NCBI GenBank assembly: GCA_965199805.1
Contig: CBDATO010000001.1
Span: forward strand, 3,447,591 to 3,511,590
DNA length: 64,000 nucleotides
Reading direction: 5' to 3'
From: DATAZK01 sp965199805
Lineage (GTDB): Bacteria > Actinomycetota > Actinomycetes > Frankiales > Frankiaceae
Made by a program: the position numbers and the translations under genes. Shown one piece after another: positions 28,307-37,111 of the stretch; positions within the stretch are counted from its first letter, which is position 1, and the number at the start of each line of letters is the position of its first letter. Under the pieces are notes generated by a model. That model had not been told where the DNA came from. It searched no databases and saw nothing but the letters and a program-made list of their open reading frames with translations.

Positions 28307-28795
28307 GTGGTTGTGGCTGATGACGCGCGTCGAGCTGAGGCCGCCGCGCTGTTTGACGCCCACTACGGGCAACTGGCGGGATGGGCCGCTGGAATCCTCG
28401 GCAGCGAAGCGGCCGGGCAGGATATAGCCGCCGAGGCGTTCGCCCGCCTGTACGGCACGCTGCGGACGGTTCGCGAGCCCAAGCCGTTTCTCTATGCCGT
28501 GGCCGCCAACCTCATCAGGGACCAGTGGCGCCGCAACCGGCGGTCGAGCGCGGCTGCGATCGAGTGGCATGAGCGCGCTGAGCTAACCACGAGCGGCCCT
28601 GATCTCGGACTGCATGACCTGGTGCAGAGGCTGCCGGACAGCTTGCGCATGGCCGTCTTGCTGCACTACTACGCCGATCTACCAGTCCATGACGTCGCCC
28701 ACGTGCTGCACCGCCCCGCCGGCACCATCAAGCGGTGGCTGTCTGAGGCGCGAACGGCACTGGCCAGTCAATGGGAAGAGGTACCCGATGCCTGA
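28307..28795 (+). CDS. ECF sigma factor (locus 2)
   Basis: The 162 residues show region 2 (LFDAHYGQLAGWAAGILGSEAAGQDIAAEAFARLY, then RDQWRRNRR) and region 4 (LPDSLRMAVLLHYYADLPVHDVAHVLHRPAGTIKRWLSEARTAL). It diverges from locus 1 across about 290 bp and belongs to a different ECF subgroup. The start is GTG 28307 or a GTG two codons later. Confidence 0.8.
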   Translation: MVVADDARRAEAAALFDAHYGQLAGWAAGILGSEAAGQDIAAEAFARLYGTLRTVREPKPFLYAVAANLIRDQWRRNRRSSAAAIEWHERAELTTSGPDLGLHDLVQRLPDSLRMAVLLHYYADLPVHDVAHVLHRPAGTIKRWLSEARTALASQWEEVPDA

Positions 28796-29765
28796 GCTCG
28801 GACCTATGACGCACGTCCATGTGCCACCTCCGCAAGGAGCTTTTGAGCGCGCCTACGCGTCGGGTTCGCGACGTCGGCGCCGCAAGCTCGCGAGTCTTCT
28901 GGCGGTCGGTGGTCTCGCTGTCGCACTGGCAACGGCCGGACTCGTCAGCTATCGACCGGATGCCAACGGGTCGGGCGACGAGCAGCAGGTGACGGCGGAA
29001 CCACTGGCGTCTACAGAACAGACGCCGCAGATCCCTCCCCGCGCAGTCGCTGTAGAGGGAGTCGACTATCTGGTCCCGACGGGCTGGAAGACCGGACAGT
29101 ACGCATGCTCGAGGGTCGACCACACGGTGTACGTGGTGGTACCGACGTCGATACACCCCTGCCCCATGATCCCGGCAAGCAGCACAAGAAACACGGTCCT
29201 CATCACCCCCATGAATTGGGAGCGTGCGGCGACTTTTGGTGCCGGCAAACGAACCGTCTGGCAGGGTCAACCGGCGTTCCTGTCCGAAGTGGCAGGGTCG
29301 GACGGCGGAACAGAGGTGACGTTGACGCTGCCGTGGCTGAACGTGTCAGTCATCGCTCGGTCGCCTGATCCAGCAACCGCCCGTGGGCTGCTGGACAACA
29401 TCCGAGTCCGAACCGGCTCTGGGCTTGACCTGCCGAAGACGCCCACGTCCGTAACACTCCAATCGCTCGCCGGCCACGACGTTGACGGGGTCACCCGTGC
29501 TGTCACCTTGCGGCGAACCGAAGACATTCAAGCGCTGCTTGACGTCCTACGGTCCCAATCGCCGGTTGAACCGTCGGCCATAGCCTGCAGCAACGACGCT
29601 GGTCCCCAGATGGCGGTGATCACCGTAAACGGTGAAACAGTCCGTACGTTTTTGGCGCGCTTCGACGGGTGCGACCAACTCGTCGGGAACACAGGCCACG
29701 CCTTCAAGACCGACCTGCACCTGCTGCAGACTTTGCGCCGCCTGATCCCGAAATCCGGCCTCTAG
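28788..29765 (+). CDS. Membrane-anchored partner of sigma factor (locus 2)
   Basis: ATG 28788 overlaps the end of the sigma gene, giving a 325-residue protein; an earlier in-frame start lies within the sigma gene and is rejected. A cytoplasmic N-terminus of about 30 residues ends in SRRRRRKLAS. One helix (LLAVGGLAVALATAGLV) and an exported cysteine-containing domain follow. The motif VEGVDYLVPTGWKTGQYACS matches YHGLELLIPAGWKRNDARC in the locus 1 partner, so the two exported domains are related. Confidence 0.65.
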   Translation: MPELGPMTHVHVPPPQGAFERAYASGSRRRRRKLASLLAVGGLAVALATAGLVSYRPDANGSGDEQQVTAEPLASTEQTPQIPPRAVAVEGVDYLVPTGWKTGQYACSRVDHTVYVVVPTSIHPCPMIPASSTRNTVLITPMNWERAATFGAGKRTVWQGQPAFLSEVAGSDGGTEVTLTLPWLNVSVIARSPDPATARGLLDNIRVRTGSGLDLPKTPTSVTLQSLAGHDVDGVTRAVTLRRTEDIQALLDVLRSQSPVEPSAIACSNDAGPQMAVITVNGETVRTFLARFDGCDQLVGNTGHAFKTDLHLLQTLRRLIPKSGL

Positions 29766-29828
29766 TCCTGCTGGAACCCCTGCTTGTGAAGCTTCTCTTC
29801 GCTGCTGGTACATATCGTTCGAGGTGTT

Positions 29829-30266
29829 ATGGGAGGCGCAATGGTTCGGAAAACCCGTGGCGTTACCGCGTGTGTCACGCTGGCGGCTGCCTCGACCGTG
29901 CTCCTGCCCAGCTGCGGATCGCCCATCAGCGCCAACCGCGACTGGATCACATCTGCCGGCTTCGTACTCCACTCGCATGGACCCAATGGTCAGCTCGCCG
30001 CTGGCAACACCTTCTTCATCGCGGGCAACGTCCTCGACCAGGACGGCAGCGTGCGGCTCGACCAGAAGTTCCAGGAGTCCTGCAGCGTAGTCTTTCCCGG
30101 CTCCGGACAGCCGCCAGCCGCGCCTCTCGTCGACGGCGCTGCAGACGTGGTCGGTGGAGGCGGCGTCTGGGACTGCGAGTTCATCCTCAACACGGGAGAT
30201 CGGGTCTACGTGGCAACTGGCCCGGGGCCATTTGCTATGACCAGTGCAGCCTCTGGTCCCCGATAG
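29829..30266 (+). CDS. Putative small lipoprotein
   Basis: The 145-residue product has a signal peptide with lipobox LLPSC near residue 29 and a mature part containing two further cysteines (QESCSVVF, VWDCEFIL). Starts at 29829 or 29841 are both possible; the latter has GGAGG just upstream. The function is unknown. It lies 63 nt after the sigma partner gene and may belong to its transcript. Confidence 0.6.
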   Translation: MGGAMVRKTRGVTACVTLAAASTVLLPSCGSPISANRDWITSAGFVLHSHGPNGQLAAGNTFFIAGNVLDQDGSVRLDQKFQESCSVVFPGSGQPPAAPLVDGAADVVGGGGVWDCEFILNTGDRVYVATGPGPFAMTSAASGPR

Positions 30267-30390
30267 CCCGCAGCGACCATGACACTGACGAAGCTGGGCA
30301 AGCCCCTCCACGGACTGCACGACGGCAACAACACGCGCGTCAAAGTCTCGGCACGGCTGCCTAGCCGTTAAACGATGGGACGGGCCCTCG

Positions 30391-30420
30391 GACACCCGCA
30401 TCACCCGCAGCACCGCCAAA
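30391..30420 (+). repeat. 28-bp dispersed repeat, copy d
   Basis: It reads GACACCCGCATCACCCGC then AGCACCGCCAAA, with few changes from the consensus. It is 124 nt downstream of the small lipoprotein gene. Confidence 0.55.
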
Positions 30421-30478
30421 GAAGCGGCTGTCCTCAATAGTTAATGCCGTCCATTTATAGGCGCCTTGCTGTCGCGCG

Positions 30479-30970
30479 CTATTTGGCCACCACCGCGAAC
30501 GAGGTACCAAGTGACAAGTCCGTGCGATCACCGGAAGCGCCGTAGGAGTAGAAGCGCTCCAGTCGGTAGAGACCAGGCTGAAGAGAGTCAGGAAGGCGGA
30601 ACCGCAACTCGTTCGGGTAGCCCATCGCTGTTCCAGCGTCGCGGTAGTTGTCGCCTTGCTTGTATGCGGGGCTGGGCTTTGGCTGTCCAGGGACCTGGCC
30701 GTAGAGCGTGTAGATGGTCATCCACTGACCGTTTGTGAACCGTCGCAGGACGGCTGCTCCGCCCCCGATGGGCATGTCGGCTGCGGTCACACCGGTCAGC
30801 TGAACCGTCACGACCGCGGCTGGCGTGGGCCGCGACGGCGTCAGCAGCTGCTCGTGTCCGTTCGTAGCCGTCGCCGCTGATGACTTCCCGCAGGCGGATA
30901 AGACTGCGGCGGCCGGCAACAAGCCCGCGGTCCGGCTGAGGTGAGAGATCGTCAATGGACGCGGCGGCAT
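30479..30970 (-). CDS. Putative lipoprotein
   Basis: The 163-residue protein has a signal peptide with lipobox VLSAC near residue 27. The mature part ends in a strand-rich domain (ADMPIGGGAAVLRRFTNGQW ... PDSLQPGLYRLERFYSYG) like an extracellular Ig-type fold. It lies directly behind a truncated sigma-factor gene, so it may once have been part of a sigma-partner operon. Confidence 0.6.
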   Translation of the reverse strand: MPPRPLTISHLSRTAGLLPAAAVLSACGKSSAATATNGHEQLLTPSRPTPAAVVTVQLTGVTAADMPIGGGAAVLRRFTNGQWMTIYTLYGQVPGQPKPSPAYKQGDNYRDAGTAMGYPNELRFRLPDSLQPGLYRLERFYSYGASGDRTDLSLGTSFAVVAK

Positions 30971-30975
30971 GCTCG

Positions 30976-31206
30976 TTAGACGCCTGCGCCGTCGCGAAGG
31001 TTGCGACGGGCCGGTCGTCCTTCAGTGCTCGTGAGCGGGCAGCGGATTGGCGGGCCGTGGGTTGCGTTCTGCGGACAAGATTGCAAGAGGGCGTTCTGCA
31101 CCAGGTCTTCTGCTGCGGCGCGTTCGCCGGTCAGCATGAACGCGGTTTGGAGCAGGGCAGTGCGGCGCTCGGCGACGAAGTCGCTGAACTCCCGATTGCG
31201 GCCCAT
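30976..31206 (-). pseudogene. SigE-family sigma factor fragment
   Basis: The first 38 residues are region 2 of a SigE-type sigma factor (REFSDFVAERRTALLQTAFMLTGERAAAEDLVQNAL). The frame then turns to unrelated sequence and stops, so region 4 is missing. It lies six nt upstream of the lipoprotein at 30479-30970 and is a remnant of a further sigma locus. Confidence 0.6.
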
Positions 31207-31320
31207 GCCCCTATGACGCTACAACTGGGCCGGCGGGTTGCATGTGGTCACGCGATTCTCGGCGTGCGGATCGGGCTGGTGTTGCCGCTGTCCCTCGTGC
31301 AGGTCGCTAGGTGGACAGCC

Positions 31321-31343
31321 GCATGGCCCGCATCACCGCAATA
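31321..31343 (+). repeat. 28-bp dispersed repeat, degenerate copy e
   Basis: It reads GCATGGCCCGCATCACCGCA, a shortened version of the consensus. It lies upstream of the sigma fragment. Confidence 0.3.
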
Positions 31344-31549
31344 GGATGAGCCCGCCCCCGGATGTGCCGGAAATATGGGTGTTGCAGTCCGCTTAGTAGG
31401 ACTGCGGTCGCAGATGTTCGACAAGCGCACGACCCGTGAAGGCGTCTACACAGGCACACAGCCTTGGACTTGTGGGGCTACGGGACTGCTGCACGGATCT
31501 GTGACATCTGAGATCGCTTGGTTGATGGCCGGGCTGGGAGGATGTTGCT

Positions 31550-31937
31550 GTGCCAAGACCGTTCCCAAAGGAGTTCCGCGAGGACGTCGTGCGGGTCGCC
31601 CGTGATCGTGGTCCGGGTATGACGCTCGAGCGGATAGCCGCCGATTTCGGCGTGCATCCGATGACACTCTCGAAGTGGATGCGCGCCGCTGACGTCGAGG
31701 ACGGCGTCAAGCCTGGCGCCACGACGGATCAGCTGGCTGAGTTGCGTGAGCTCAAGCGCCGCAACCGGCTGCTGGAGCAGGAGACGAGGTGCTGCGCCGA
31801 GCGGCGGCGTATCTGTCTCAGGCGCAGCTGCCGGGAGAAGGCTCTACCCGCTCGTGAAGGAGCTCGCCGCCGCCCTCGACAGCGCGGTCGCCCGCCGGGC
31901 CGCCGCTGGAGATGCTTGGGAAAAGACTCTCGAGAGG
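31550..31937 (+). pseudogene. IS3-family OrfA remnant
   Basis: ATG 31550 encodes a typical OrfA (FPKEFREDVVRVARDRGPGMTLERIAADFGVHPMTLSKWMRAADVEDG ... LRELKRRNRLLEQE). A frameshift near 31785 moves to VLRRAAAYLSQAQLPG. The start of OrfB (LYPLVKELAA) is followed at once by unrelated sequence. A left-end-like sequence lies just upstream (GGGACTGCTGCACGGATCTG), shared with 33446. Confidence 0.6.
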
Positions 31938-32168
31938 ATGATGTCGGTGACCATCACACGTAGCCGCTACGGCGGCACGTATGAACCGGGGGATTGGATC
32001 GCGTTCGCCTGTCTGCCGCAAGAATTGCCGCCAGCGTGGTACGGCAACGATCTTGAGGTGATCCAGTTTTTTGACGAACGGCGCGGCGAGATTGGCGGCG
32101 GCGCCACGCCGCAGGAGGCGTACGAAGATCTGCTCCGGTTGCTGTCCGAACGCAGAGACCGGCTTTAG
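31938..32168 (+). CDS. Small hypothetical protein (76 aa)
   Basis: The protein starts at ATG 31938 or 31941, just after GAGAGG. Its sequence (TITRSRYGGTYEPGDWIAFACLPQELPPAW ... GGGATPQEAYEDLLRLLSERRDRL) is a soluble alpha/beta type with a C-terminal helix. The end (GATPQEAYEDLL) faintly resembles HicB-like antitoxins, but no HicA partner is present. It is fused in frame to IS-derived sequence upstream. Confidence 0.5.
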   Translation: MMSVTITRSRYGGTYEPGDWIAFACLPQELPPAWYGNDLEVIQFFDERRGEIGGGATPQEAYEDLLRLLSERRDRL

Positions 32169-32385
32169 GGTCCGCTGCCTGCCTGCGTGTGGCGCGCCAG
32201 AGCGGCGCTTCGACAGCGGGAGACGCCGTAGGGCTGAGCCGTCAGCGGTGATTGCTACGGCTAGGGTCCGAGGTCGGGGTAGGCGGGGGCGGGGGCGTCT
32301 TGGCGGTCGGTGTCCACCGGCGTTCCAGATAGCTGAGCCCGGCTGCTGTCGGCGTGGCCCTGCCGGTGCGGTCTACCTTCTCTGC
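32169..32385. other. Intergenic stretch, nothing supported
   Basis: There are arginine-rich shadow frames only. Confidence 0.3.
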
Positions 32386-32793
32386 ATGGTCGAGCGAGTC
32401 GAGCCCTATCAGCTACCGGGAGATCCTGGTCTGCGATAGGAGCCGAACGACCCCGGCGCTGTGTTGCTTGTCGACGACTCCGACCGGGTTGTGTCGGCGC
32501 AGCGTGCGCATCCCGACGATGGCGACGAGCGTTTTGTGGTGCTGGTCTAGGAGGGTGCCGTCCACGCTCAGATGGGCTTACCGAACGATGAGGCACTGTG
32601 GGCGGGCGTCGTCGTTGACAGCGCCCTCGTCGACCAGCTCAGCGGAATGTGTTCGCCGCTCAGCCCGCTCGCGAACAACTTGACGCATGACCTCGTGACT
32701 TCCAAGGAGAGCTTGGTCGAGGTTGTCGCTGCGACGGTGCGTAGCCAGAGGGTTGAGGCCGTGGACGGGCACGCTGCGGCGCTAGCGTGCTAG
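32386..32793 (+). pseudogene. Small hypothetical gene with two in-frame TAG codons
   Basis: From ATG 32386 (MVERVEPYQLPGDPGLR) one frame runs for 135 codons to a stop at 32791 with only two interruptions, TAG at 32437 and TAG at 32548. Both are followed by GAG, and both would be a CAG (Gln) codon after one transition. The segments read as one soluble protein (EPNDPGAVLLVDDSDRVV ... RFVVLV ... EGAVHAQMGLPNDEALWAGVVV). I do not recognise a family. Confidence 0.45.
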
Positions 32794-32979
32794 CAAGGTC
32801 GAAGGCAGTTATGTAGCCAATCCAGAACGGTCGAGATCCGTCAGGCAACATCACCCGCGCGCGCAGCCCAACGTGTAATGCCCCATTCGCGCTCGCTGGG
32901 TAACGGGGTAGCACAGCTTTTGGCCCGTATCACGCGACAGTTCAAACAGTTGGACTTAGGGTGACAGGAGCGACCCTGA

Positions 32980-33309
32980 CTATCTCAGACGGCGGCGTTC
33001 GGCTTCGTCGAGAAGTGGCCCAGTTGCCTTTCTGACTGCTTGCGTGAGCTCAGCGCCGCGGGCCATCGTCGCACGCGCGTCCGCGTCCAAGCGCTCCGCT
33101 GATCGGTCCACGAGTTGCACGAGCTCTAGCCGCCATTCAATCTCGGCCAGGAAGTCTTCGAACGCTTCGAGATAGTCGAGCAGTTGCTCGTCGCTGAAAG
33201 GCGACAAATTGGGGGTCTCTGGCAGATGCGAGCGGATCGCGACCCACTCGTCCCATTGATCACTGAGGGGGTCCTTCGGGTGGTTCACGCGGCGTCTCCC
33301 CAACATCAA
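32980..33309 (-). CDS. Hypothetical helical protein (109 aa)
   Basis: The product is soluble and charged, with long helices (SDEQLLDYLEAFEDFLAEIEWRLELVQLVD and ERLDADARATMARGAELTQAVRKA). No family, signal peptide or membrane segment is seen. It stands alone between a broken gene and IS remnants. Confidence 0.55.
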   Translation of the reverse strand: MMLGRRRVNHPKDPLSDQWDEWVAIRSHLPETPNLSPFSDEQLLDYLEAFEDFLAEIEWRLELVQLVDRSAERLDADARATMARGAELTQAVRKATGPLLDEAERRRLR

Positions 33310-33693
33310 CTTGAGATCTAATGGACGGGGTTGTCGTCCGGGGTCGTTATCGACCGCCTAGCAACCTAGGTACAGGCTCGTCCGTAGCAATCTTGTCGTG
33401 GCCGCGGTGCAGGGTCTGGATGACAGCATGTCCGGCACAGACGGGACTGCTGCACGGATCTGCGGCATCTGCGATTACTCGACTATGGGTCAGCCTGGAA
33501 GAGGGGTCGGCGGTCTGTACTCAACCCCGTCGCCGCGGTGCGTGAAGCGGCGCGTCGCCGGTTCATCGAACTCCAGCGCAAGGCATGCCCGAGACCTTCA
33601 TGGCGCTGCTGGCGTCCGGCATCGTGCGTGGCCCCACCACGCCGGATGAGCTGTTCAGAGCCCATGAACTGGCGCTCTGGCCTGCCCCTGCTG
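33310..33693 (+). other. Decayed sequence with IS-end and small-gene fragments
   Basis: At 33446 a sequence resembling the IS3 left end at 31488 occurs (GGGACTGCTGCACGGATCTG). From 33538, two frames join into a gene-like fragment (VREAARRRFIELQRK, then MPETFMALLASGIVRGPTTPDELFRAHELALW), broken by one base near 33585. I do not recognise the product. Confidence 0.35.
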
Positions 33694-33946
33694 GGCGGCT
33701 TGCACCGAACCGCTGGAGCGCAACTGGAGAATCCAACCGACGTACAACTGCGTCGAACAGGGCTCAACGGAGTTGTACTACACCGCTCCACCGCAGCTCA
33801 CGGCGAAACAAGCGTCTGAGCTGCGCGAACGTATCGGCGCCGTCCGTCCTGGAAGATCGAGGGTCCAGGTGGCACGGATTTGCCTCTGACCTGCGGCGTT
33901 GGTGCTGACCCCCACACTGATCTGGAGTTGGCTCGAAACAGGGTCG
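33694..33946 (+). repeat. ~240-bp dispersed repeat, copy R4
   Basis: It is the most diverged long copy: GGCTTGCACC, CGCTGGAGCGCAACTGGAGA, GCGCCGTCCGTCCTGG, CTGACCTGCGG, and the closing TGACCCCCACAC ... GGGTCG dyad (33906-33946). No gene is inside. Confidence 0.6.
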
Positions 33947-34357
33947 GGACCGTGTCCTGGGCATGGTCCTCGCTGACAAACTTGAAACCCTGTCCGCAGG
34001 GCGCCTTGCGGACAAACCCCGCCAATTTTGACATTTCCAAAGGTGGGCGGCGAGGCCGGTCGGCTCAGGCGTCTGGCCTGACGCGAGTCGCCGGGATGGC
34101 GGTCTGGGCCGCTGCGGCGGCGAGAGCGGTTGCCCTTTCCTCCGGCCGAGTGAGGCAAAGGCGACGAAGCTCGGTCGGTAGTAAACGTGCCGTGTAGCTC
34201 CTAGCCGGAGTCCCTCCAATCGACCCAGTCCGATTCACAATGTCGGTGATCCCGGAGCGTGGGACGGCCATAGGTCAGCAATTGATCGAGGCGGCCATAG
34301 GGCTCATCGTCGTCGTCCGGCCATGGGACTTGCTTCCCGCTTGAACACTCCAAAGCC
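33947..34357. other. Intergenic stretch with one doubtful small ORF
   Basis: On the minus strand, 34065-34271 encodes 68 residues with a plausible helical end (LLPTELRRLCLTRPEERATALAAAAAQTAIPATR). There is no ribosome binding site, and composition is the only support. Confidence 0.25.
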
Positions 34358-35125
34358 TTAAGAGGACTTGATGGTCAGCATGTCGCCCCCTGCGGTGCGC
34401 GTAGATGTGACGGTCACGGTCTGTGCTGAACCGCTGTGGTTGAGGGCGGCGTATCTAGCGGTGAAGGTGCCGCTGCGGCTAGTTCCGCGGGCCACGTAGA
34501 GCCGGGAGCCGGTGTCGACGACGACCGTGCAGGGCATGGGATAGGGCGCCGGCGTGCCGTACAGGTTCGGTGAGCTGTGGGCGTAGAACAGGCAGGTGGC
34601 TGTCACAACAACGTTCCCGGACGCTGCCTGGACGTTGGAGCCGTGTCCGAAAAAGTCGACGGTTTGATAGGCCACCGCTCCCGTTCCAGCGTCGCTCGGA
34701 GCCGGCTCGGTTATGAACTTGGGGGAGCTGCTGATAATGCCTTCGGCGTGCCACACCGCACCGGCGGGGATGGGGTCACCGCAAGTCGGCAACTGGCTAG
34801 GTTCGGCCATGATCGGCAGATGCGGGTGGGAGCCGCAGTCTAGAGCGGCCCTCTCGACGCTCCGTCGAAACGAGAACTTGGCCGGTGCTGCCGTCGCCGG
34901 CGAGACCGGCGTGAGGCGGGCCTGGCTGTTCCCCGCCGACTGCGCCACACCGAGGACGATGCCTGTAGTACCCGCCAGAGCAAGCGCGGCTGCTGCAAGC
35001 GCTCCGGCGCGTCTGCGTCGGACGGTGCGCCGGCCGCGTCGCAGGGCGGCTTGATAGTCGATGCCTTCTGGGCGCGCACGGCCCGCCTGCACGGAAAGGT
35101 GTCGGCGGAGCTCAGATTCGATCAT
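34358..35125 (-). CDS. Membrane-anchored partner of SigE-family sigma factor (locus 3)
   Basis: ATG 35125 overlaps the sigma stop (ATGA), giving 255 residues. The cytoplasmic N-terminus (ESELRRHLSVQAGRARPEGIDYQAALRRGRR) leads through RRRR to one helix (AGALAAAALALAGTTGIVLGVA) and an exported domain with paired cysteines. No zinc-type anti-sigma motif is seen. The longer open frame upstream lies inside the sigma gene and is not used. Confidence 0.65.
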   Translation of the reverse strand: MIESELRRHLSVQAGRARPEGIDYQAALRRGRRTVRRRRAGALAAAALALAGTTGIVLGVAQSAGNSQARLTPVSPATAAPAKFSFRRSVERAALDCGSHPHLPIMAEPSQLPTCGDPIPAGAVWHAEGIISSSPKFITEPAPSDAGTGAVAYQTVDFFGHGSNVQAASGNVVVTATCLFYAHSSPNLYGTPAPYPMPCTVVVDTGSRLYVARGTSRSGTFTARYAALNHSGSAQTVTVTSTRTAGGDMLTIKSS

Positions 35126-35619
35126 GCCTCGGTCCAGTTCTCCCTGGCTGCCGTCGATCGCCGCAGCGTCTCGAGCGCCTTTGTGGTCTGGCTCTTTACG
35201 GTGCTTGCTGAACAGCCCAGCAGACTGGCTGTGGTTGCGATGTCGAGATCTTCGAAGTAGCGCAGCACGACAACGGCCCGTTGCCGAGGGGGCAGCAAGC
35301 ACAAGAGACGGCTCGCCTCGTCGCGTTCGTCCACGCCTGTCTGCGCCGCAGGAGCAGCCACCTCCGGCACGTCGCCGAAGTCTTCGACGACGCGTCGGCG
35401 CCGGTGCTCACGAACGAAACTCGTGTACAGGATGCGGCGCGCGTAGGCGGACGGGCTTTCCGCGCACTGGACTCGTTTCCAAGACACGTAGATCCGAGTG
35501 AGCGCGGTCTGAACCAAGTCCTCGGCGTGACCGTGATCGCCTGTCAGCAGGTACGCCGCAGCCGCTAAACCTCTGGCCTGCGCCGAAGCGAATGCCAGGA
35601 AGTCCTCGTCGCGGTCCAC
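35122..35619 (-). CDS. SigE-family ECF sigma factor (locus 3)
   Basis: The 165 residues contain region 2 (FLAFASAQARGLAAAAYLLTGDHGHAEDLVQTALTRIYVSW) and region 4 (LPPRQRAVVVLRYFEDLDIATTASLLGCSASTVKSQTTKALETLR), typical of the SigE-like group. It starts at GTG 35619 after AGGT. It is coupled to the membrane-anchored partner. Confidence 0.85.
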   Translation of the reverse strand: MDRDEDFLAFASAQARGLAAAAYLLTGDHGHAEDLVQTALTRIYVSWKRVQCAESPSAYARRILYTSFVREHRRRRVVEDFGDVPEVAAPAAQTGVDERDEASRLLCLLPPRQRAVVVLRYFEDLDIATTASLLGCSASTVKSQTTKALETLRRSTAARENWTEA

Positions 35620-35718
35620 ATTACCTATGAGACCAACACTTCAGGCAAAAGTTGCCACGATGCGCTCAAGCGACACCAGGGAAGACATGCAGAGGCCGCG
35701 CTTGGCTCTGACCATCGG

Positions 35719-36149
35719 TCAGTACGTCGCGCAGTTCCCGTCGATGACGTCCTTGGGCAGCCAGCCTCGCTCGTTGCTCTCGATGTCCCGCTGGCCGCTC
35801 GCTCCCAGGTGGAGGGCGGCGTCATCCGCGCTGACGGAGGGCGCGTTCCCTTAGGCCCCGGGTCACGTGCTTCCGAAGCGTCCCGTCCGGCCACTTCTTC
35901 CAGACCTTCCGCCGCTTTCCCGCCATCCGCTGCTCGGCCGCATCGGCCGTCGCTTCGTCGGGGCCGCCCGTAGCACTTTAACAGTGCTTGCCGGTCCGCT
36001 TGCCGGTTCGACCTGTTCGCAGATCGTTTGCGCAAAGGGATTGTCTTACGAGACGCCTTGTAGTTCTCACCGTAGATGTTCCGCCGGTAACGCTCGTAAC
36101 TCAAAGCCTTCTTCCGATGCGGCGCCAGCCGCCGACGGCCAGGATGCAT
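35719..36149 (-). pseudogene. Small hypothetical gene, multiply frameshifted
   Basis: Three frames join into one gene-like product. The first is lysine/arginine-rich (LSYERYRRNIYGENYKASRKTIPLRKRSANRSNRQADRQALLKCYG), the second DEATADAAEQRMAGKRRKVWKKWPDGTLRKHVTRGLRERAL, and the third DDAALHLGASGQRDIESNERGWLPKDVIDGNCATY with stop at 35719. I do not recognise it. It ends at an IS6 remnant. Confidence 0.45.
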
Positions 36150-36159
36150 TTATCGAGTA

Positions 36160-36918
36160 TGCCGCTGACGCCGATCGCCGTTGTCCCCGTAGGCTCCATT
36201 GCGTTGGTCGATTGGGGTGTCCGCGAGACTCGGCCGATGACCTATCGCCGTTCGTCTGGGTTCACCGGCTTCCGCTTCCGCGTGAGGTGATCGCGGTCCG
36301 CTGGTACCTGCGCTACGGCCTGTCCTACCGCAACGTTGAGGAGTTGCTGGCCGAGCGCGGTAACCGCGTTCACGTCACCGTCTACCGGTGGGTGCAGCGG
36401 TTCACGTCCGACTTCACCGAAGCTGCCTGGCCCTGCCTGCGGATACCGGGTGACCGCTGATTCGTCGATAGACCTGCGTTCGGGTGGCGGGCCGCTGGAC
36501 CTACATGTATCAGGCGGTTGATCAGCACGGCCAGGTCATCGACGTCATGATCAGCGTCCGCCGCGACCTGGCCGCAGCCAGACGATTCTTTACCCGGGCG
36601 CTCGCAGTCGGTACGCGTCCCGTCGAGGTGACGACCGACCGGGCGGCCGCCTGTCCGCGGGTGCTGAACAAGCGGCTTCCGGCTGCGCTATACGTCGTCG
36701 AGCAATACGCCAACAACCCGGTCGAAGCCGACCACGGTCGGCTGAAGGCGCGGCTTCGCCCGATGCGCGGCCTGCGCCGACTCAGGTCCGCCCAGACGGT
36801 GTCGGCCGGACACGCTTTCGTGCAGAACGTACGCCGCGGCCACTACGAGATTGCCACCGACGAACCTCCGCATGACCGACTGCGCTTGGCATTCGAACTG
36901 CTCGTGCGGACCATCTGA
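36160..36918 (+). pseudogene. IS6-family transposase, frameshifted
   Basis: The N-terminal half reads REVIAVRWYLRYGLSYRNVEELLAERG and HVTVYRWVQRFTSDFTEAA. A break near 36455 (after IPGDR) shifts into VAGRWTYMYQAVDQHGQVIDVMISVRRDLAAARRFF, EVTTDRAAACPRVL and NPVEADHGRLKARLRPMRGL. This is the IS6 DDE layout, related to the remnant at 12715-13300. Confidence 0.75.
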
Positions 36919-37111
36919 GGGCAGGCCCTGACGGGTGGGTCGCGCCGTCAACCGCCGAACGCAACGGAGCCATGGCGACATCAGGACTGCAACGATGCGG
37001 CCGCGGAGACCTTCGGCAGCTGGCGGTTTCGTGTGCCGCAGCCTCTGCGGCCCGCCGATCTGCCAGCGCCGGGCATGATCAGCAATCCGATGGCGAGCGT
37101 GCCGGTTGGTG

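Noticed and set aside
31938..32168. HicB-type antitoxin
   Set aside because: Only a short C-terminal resemblance is seen and there is no HicA-like gene nearby; left as hypothetical.
14902..33946. The ~240-bp repeats as CRISPR or tRNA-associated arrays
   Set aside because: The copies are kilobases apart, long and not regularly spaced, and no tRNA-like cloverleaf or cas gene is visible.
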